Origin: Trissonchulus latispiculum
Taxonomy: Eukaryota > Nematoda > Enoplea > Enoplida > Ironidae
DNA: 64,000 bases
Direction: 5' to 3'
Assembly (NCBI GenBank): GCA_030248195.1
Contig: JASAND010030600.1
Location: 92,460-156,459 of the forward strand
In this document: positions 59,170 to 64,000 of the stretch, in pieces
Numbering within the stretch: position 1 is the first letter of the stretch
Layout: each line of letters opens with the position of its first letter
The notes under the pieces: generated by a model
Seen by the model: the letters and a program-made list of their open reading frames with translations, nothing else
Databases searched by the model: none
What the model was told of the DNA's origin: nothing
Made by a program: the position numbers and the translations under genes

Positions 59170-60119
59170 TTAGGCTCCGTTTGCTTCAGGTACTGGAGCT
59201 CGACTCAAGTACTTGGCGACCTTCATATAGGTATAGCAGGCCCAGGCAACGTAAGCCAGATAGCAACTGATCATAACCCATACACCATACAATACCAAAT
59301 GGCACAGGGTGAACACATTTAGGGTAAAGCCCAGAATGTAGACTACTGCATTGGCGACCACGTACAAGTTGTTAATCATCATAATGCCAACGTTTGGCAT
59401 CAGAAGTCCCGGCATCCAGGAAACCACTCCATAGATCATGCAAACAATTGAGATCAACAGAACCACATGAAGAGCAATACGTGCGTAAAGCATGTATCTG
59501 AAATTGATACATGAAATTTATACATGTCGTTTTGATTAGCTTGAATCGTGTGGATAATTTTTATCGACATTTCTGGACACATTTGTACAACAAATCTGAT
59601 TGGCTACCTCAACCACTGTATATCAAAATTACTTGTTTAGCTAGCAAGTAAGCAGTCCTAAACATATGTGAAAATCAACCTCTCAATTCTGCCCCAAAGA
59701 AAAGAGACTGAAAATATCCAAATTAAATGAATAAAAATAAAATCTGTTTCTTTAATTACACTAAAAATGCATTTTATTTACTTAATAATATTAAAAGTAA
59801 ATTAATTTCTGAACAGTTTAGTTTGTTAGCAGTCCTCTGATATGCCATTTTGCGCCATTAAACGCACAACTAACACAGTTATTACTTGTCCACGTCGACA
59901 GGTTCTGGTATTAAGGCTTCTTCAATTGCAATCTTCTGACTTCCCCGCAACACTTTGGTCATGTCATCATAATTTATGAGATAGTAAACACTGTAGGACA
60001 GTGCTGTACCCACGATCACAAACTGAACAAAGCCCAGGACAAGAACGCCGTTTCGAATGGGCAGGCAGCAGCAGCATTTCGGTTGCTCCAGCATCCGAGA
60101 ATTAGTGTGTGTCACTACT
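59170..60119 (-). CDS. Small four-pass membrane protein, LAPTM4/5-like
   Basis: Two coding exons. The first lies within 60119-59886 with ATG at 60094; the second is 59497-59170. They join in phase 2 to regenerate a Lys codon (PVDVDK-YMLYARIA) and give 178 residues. The protein opens with a short Cys cluster (PKCCCCLPIRNG), then TM1 (about 17-40), an acidic loop, and three more hydrophobic segments (about 72-95, 105-128 and 131-157). This layout resembles the lysosomal LAPTM class (CCCC near the N-terminus, four TMs), but the C-terminal PPxY motifs of LAPTM4/5 are absent, so the family call is tentative. A good acceptor (ttttttcag) sits just before 60119, so an upstream 5' exon is likely. An AATAAA lies 12-17 bases after the stop. 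Function unknown. Confidence 0.75.
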
Positions 60120-60142
60120 CTGAAAAAAGAAGTTAAACTTAG

Positions 60143-60180
60143 GTTAAGTTAAACTTAAACTTAACTTAAACTTAACTTAA
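60143..60180. repeat. AACTTAA tandem ending in TTAAGGTGGTGGTATC
   Basis: Short AACTTAAACTTAACTTAA repetition runs into TTAA followed by GGTGGTGGTATC, matching the inverted ends of the TTAA elements at 5002 and 61853. It looks like a solo end. No partner end was found. Confidence 0.5.
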
Positions 60181-60649
60181 GGTGGTGGTATCGTTTACCG
60201 CACTAGTGTAGACTGAAAAATTTGTAATGGCAACCTATATATTTGACCTCTTTAAAATTAAATTATTAAATTAAATTAAGCATTACATAAATAAAAACTT
60301 GCATATTCTCAAGTAATGTAGCTTTCATGGTTCTGTGATAACTCACAAATCGGAAAAATTAAAATGAAATTTTGAACAAGGATTACTTTCGATCAGAGTT
60401 TTTTTGGTTTTCGGATTTGCGTCAACCTTGCGTCCCGCTAAATTTAAGTTGCGTCCCGTTAAGAAATTTTGCGTCCAGGCAGAAATCTTGTTTTAGCGTG
60501 TTTTTAGTGGAAAAATTGTTTTATTTATAAAAATTTCGATAATTTCTTTAGTGCAAAGCTATTTAGACTATTTAGAAAGCTGATGCTGCTTAACGGTAAT
60601 GCACGATTACAGGATTACTTACCAAGAATATAGATGCGTCCAACATACA

Positions 60650-60750
60650 CGACGGGGGGTCTGGGGGGCGGAACCCCCCAGAAGTTGAAGAATTTTTTGA
60701 AATTACAGAATAATCCGTAATGAAAATGTTTAAAAAGATTTTATTTGGCG
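60650..60750 (+). repeat. G-rich repeat, copy 1 (GGGGGGTCTGGGGGG)
   Basis: GGGGGGTCTGGGGGGCGGA pairs with the following CCCCCC, then GAAGTTGAAGAATTTTTTGA and TGAAAATGTTTAAAAAGAT. The same order occurs at 60972-61075. Confidence 0.8.
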
Positions 60751-60775
60751 TCTGTTGCAGAACTTATTAATTTTC

Positions 60776-60798
60776 GATATATATATATATATATATTA
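60776..60798 (+). repeat. (TA)n microsatellite
   Basis: ATATATATATATATATATAT tract between two G-rich repeat copies. Confidence 0.85.
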
Positions 60799-60971
60799 TT
60801 GACACACATTATTCCGATATTTCAATGTTAGTTAAACTAATTAAAGTATTAAAAATTTATGAAATATTTAGGAATATCGTTGAGAAGAAAGGTAGCAAAC
60901 ATTAAAACATACATTCGGTTTCGCAAACTTTGATAACTGGTGATCCTTAATAGCAGGATTATTGCAAATGA

Positions 60972-61075
60972 GCACCGGGGGGTCTGGGGGGCAGACCCCC
61001 CCAGAAGTTGGAGATTTTTCGAAATTACGGATTAAATCCGTTGTGGAAATGTTTAAAAAGATTATTTGGCAACTG
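60972..61075 (+). repeat. G-rich repeat, copy 2
   Basis: CCGGGGGGTCTGGGGGG...CCCCCCCAGAAGTTGGAGATTTTTCGAAATTACGG...GTTTAAAAAGATTATTTGGC, about 85% like 60650-60750 by eye. Confidence 0.8.
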
Positions 61076-61677
61076 TTACATCTATTCTAACTAAAGCTCT
61101 TAACGCTAATGCATTTTTTGTGTTAATTGCATCTGGGAATTCTTGAATTTTGAATAAAGTCAGTATAAAGTCAATAGAGAAGCGTGTATGCTCCGTGCAG
61201 CGTTATTCAACTGCAAAACAGTGAAGCATTTGTAAATACTATTAACGTTAGTTACAATAAATTGATAGTGAATTGCTCGTACATAGGTCTTTTGTATTTG
61301 AAAATTTCAGAAAAATGGTAATCTTGCATTATTTTAAGTTGCCATTTGTGTATTTTTTGCGAAAAACGTTTTTTTAGAAGAACCAAAAAATTTGGATATT
61401 CTGCTTCTGCTACAGTTACAAATTTTGTTAATTTCGGGGTTTTACTTTAGTACTAATCTTGATCCTGCCTGACCTGTTGAATGAGAACAATATAAATGTA
61501 TAAATATATATAAATGTATATAAATACACCTAGTAGTCTCTATGTATTTATTGACGTGAAATTCATGAGTTCAAAAAGATCTGATATATATGGATGCAGG
61601 TGGACAACAACTTAACAAATAACATTGAGTAACATTGAGACATGACCTTGCACCTTGGCATTCCATGACAAAGTGGG

Positions 61678-61725
61678 AAATACCGGGGGTCTGGGGGCGG
61701 AGATCCGCCAGGACCCGAAGGAATC
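61678..61725 (+). repeat. G-rich repeat, copy 3 (core only)
   Basis: ACCGGGGGTCTGGGGGCGGA followed by GATCCGCCAG. Only the hairpin core is kept. Confidence 0.6.
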
Positions 61726-61848
61726 TCTTGCCGAGGGTCATTTTTCATCATTTTAGTTACTGTTTAGCATGTCGAAAGAAAACTACAAAAAACGCACACT
61801 GACGCCATTTTTCAAAATTCAACAAGCGATATTTCAGTTGTTCTTGAC

Positions 61849-63815
61849 TTAAGGTGGTGATTCCTTTTGGGCACATATTGTTGTTTGGCGGCGTAAATCA
61901 AGATGAAATTTGATGAAACTTTCCGAAATAAGTTCTTTTAGCGTACTAACACCCTCCGCGCAATCCCGATTCAAAAATTCTAGATTTCCGGTCAGAGTGG
62001 TTTTTCCCAATTTCCGAACGTTTGGCAGCAGTTATACAGTTATGACTATATTCATTCGAAAGATCTCATTGAGCTTCACATTTTTGCTTTTTAAAGCAAG
62101 TTTCTAGCTTTTCTCTACAGTGAGATATAGCCGATTTTCTTGTTTTGGCGTCGAAAACTTGTCATTTTTGCAGAAATCAAATAATTAAAAATTTCTTGAA
62201 ATACGCAAGCCGTAAAATCAAACTAAGGGCGTCGATCTGAAGGTCTCACAGGGACAAATTATCCGACGCATGATCGTCTTCCAACTGCTATCCCGTAGGC
62301 TGCTATCATAAAAAATGTAGTTTTTGCAAAGACACGACCAATTTTTTTTCCAAAGATTGTGGAGCATTCACCATGCAAGCTGGAGGACTGCTACTGAACA
62401 AATGTGTTCTGCACAAATATACCCAGGAACGATTTTTTAGTTGCCCCGATTGCTGCTTTCTAGCTAAAGTAATCGCTTGACAAATTTGGAAAAAGTAGGC
62501 AAAATACAGGTTACGCACACATTTCAGCTTATTTCTCTATAACGAAGAGCGATTTCACAATAAGTAAAAAATCGTCCCCAGCTATTTGATGGAGGTATCG
62601 AATGATATAATCGATGTTTCGCGAAAAAATTTACTTGAGTCTGCAAAAATTCTGGAAATTATACTTCTTCTAAATGTGTTAAAAATATATTAGAAATGCA
62701 ACATTAGTTTCATGGCATGCATTAAAATGAGAACATGTCAAGCTACATTTTGATATAAAAATGGCTTCTTAAGGTGGTGATTCCCTTTGGTCACATTTGG
62801 TAACTTTGCACCATTATTACTCACTCATTACTTGGAGTTAATAAGCCATTTTTATATCAAAATGCAGCTTGACATTTTCTCTTTTTATTGCATACCATGA
62901 AACTAATGTTGCTTTTCTAATACATTTAAAACACATTTTAGAAGAAATATAATTTTCCAGAATTTTTGCAGACTCAAGTAAATTTTTTCGCGAAACATCG
63001 GTTATATCATTCGATACCTCCATCAAATAGCTGGGGACGATTTTTTATTTATTGTGAAATCGCTCTTCGTTATAGAGAAATAATCTGAAATGTGTGCGTA
63101 ACCTGTATTTTGCCTATTTTTTCAAATTTGTCAAGCGATTACTTTAGCTAGAAAGCAGTAATCGGGGAAACTAAAAAATCGTCCCTAGGTATATGTGTGT
63201 AGAACACATCCGTTAAGTAGCATCCCTCCAGCTTGTAAGGTGTATGCTCCACAATGTTTGGAAAAAATTGGTCGTGTTTTTGCAAAAAGTGCGTTTTTTA
63301 TGATAGCAGCCTACGGGATAGCTGTTGGAAGACGATCTTGCCTCGGATGATTAGCCCCTAAGAGATCTTCAGATCGACGCCCTTAGTTTGATTTTACGGC
63401 TTGCATAGTTCAAGAAATGATGGATTATTTGATTTCTGCAAAAATGACAAGTTTTCGACGACAAAACAAGATAATCGGCTATATCTCACGGTAGAGAAGT
63501 GCTACGACGTGCCTTTAAAGAGCAAAAATATGAAGCTCAGCGAGAGCTTTCGAATGAATATAGTCATAACTGTATAGCTGCTGCCAAGCTTTCAGAATTT
63601 GGGAAAAACTGCCCTGACCGGAAATCTCGAATTTTTGAATCGGGATTGCGCGGAGGGTGTTAGAACGCTAGAAGAACGTATTTCGGAAAGTTTCGTCAAA
63701 TTTCATCTTGATTTACAACAATATGTGTCCAAAAGGAATCACCACCTTAACTCCAAGTAATGAACGAGTAATAATGGTGCAAACTTTATGTGACCAAAGG
63801 GAATCACCACCTTAA
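61849..63815. mobile_element. Inverted array of TTAA-delimited modules (A - s - A' - s')
   Basis: Five TTAA sites (61849, 62769, 62838, 63747, 63812) divide the region into four modules. Module A (61853-62768, ~916 bp) and A' (62842-63746, ~905 bp) are inverted copies. Module s (62773-62837, 65 bp) and s' (63751-63811, 61 bp) are inverted copies. Both A and s open with GGTGGTGATTCC. No coding frame. The copies differ by scattered substitutions and indels. The TTAA borders and ends place it with the elements at 5002-6009 and 60177. Confidence 0.85.
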
Positions 63816-64000
63816 ACGGAAAACTAAAAAATGACCCTGCAATAGGTTTTGGTCAATTTGTACGTCAAATTTGAAAGCACAATATTACTCGAAATGTGAG
63901 AAAACCTTGTTTAAAACATAAAATGCCTTTACTATTTAACGATCAACGTAATGGATGCTTAGCTAAGTGCTGGCTTGCCATTTGTAATGAAGTAGCTAGG

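Noticed and set aside
60095..60115. Start of the four-pass protein at 60115
   Set aside because: That codon is GTG; a splice acceptor lies just upstream and the first ATG (60094) directly precedes the conserved Cys cluster.
61849..63815. Pure assembly palindrome
   Set aside because: The inverted arms differ by many substitutions and indels and their borders coincide with TTAA sites, which an assembly error would not produce; still worth long-read confirmation.

Overview
The window is intron-rich, AT-rich nuclear DNA of an animal. Introns have GT-AG borders and run up to about 12 kb, and tRNA-derived SINEs, foldback DNA transposons, satellites and microsatellites are common. The ciliary gene WDR35/IFT121 and an SLC22 transporter point to a ciliated metazoan, most likely an invertebrate. 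I cannot name the phylum from sequence alone.

Region 1 (about 1.4-42.5 kb, + strand) is one large gene, WDR35 (IFT121, a subunit of the IFT-A complex). I could place 29 coding exons with matching phases, from 1440 to the stop codon at 42540, giving about 1,120 residues. Only the first 50-60 residues (5' exon or exons) were not found. Two unrelated genes lie inside WDR35 introns. A two-exon intracellular PAF-acetylhydrolase/PAFAH2-like lipase sits on the same strand in the 9.9-kb intron 4250-14137. A seven-exon SLC22 (organic ion transporter) gene sits on the opposite strand in the 11.9-kb intron 16453-28316. The other introns hold SINE heads, a (TG)19 tract, two copies of a foldback MITE with 7-bp target-site duplications (one inserted exactly at a WDR35 splice donor), TTAA-flanked inverted-repeat elements and a Ty3/gypsy-type gag remnant.

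Region 2 (42.5-59.1 kb) has no intact gene. It holds a full-length tRNA SINE with a 13-bp target-site duplication, two decayed copies of an unidentified coding repeat, a nested palindrome, a 641-bp-offset direct duplication, a 160-bp satellite array with a higher-order unit, GAAA tracts inside a foldback, and a 6-kb ORF-poor block. That block contains a 24-bp minisatellite and a perfect 36-bp palindrome with six contiguous heat-shock-element units.

Region 3 (59.1-60.1 kb, - strand) is a small two-coding-exon gene for a four-pass membrane protein resembling the LAPTM4/5-like class.

Region 4 (60.1-64 kb) is repeat DNA: three copies of a G-rich motif and a roughly 2-kb inverted array of TTAA-delimited modules.

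The genes do not form an operon or a single pathway. WDR35 acts in cilia, the nested lipase acts on oxidised or short-chain phospholipids, and SLC22 and the four-pass protein are membrane proteins. Their relationship is positional nesting. I saw no defence system, CRISPR array or bacterial-type cassette.
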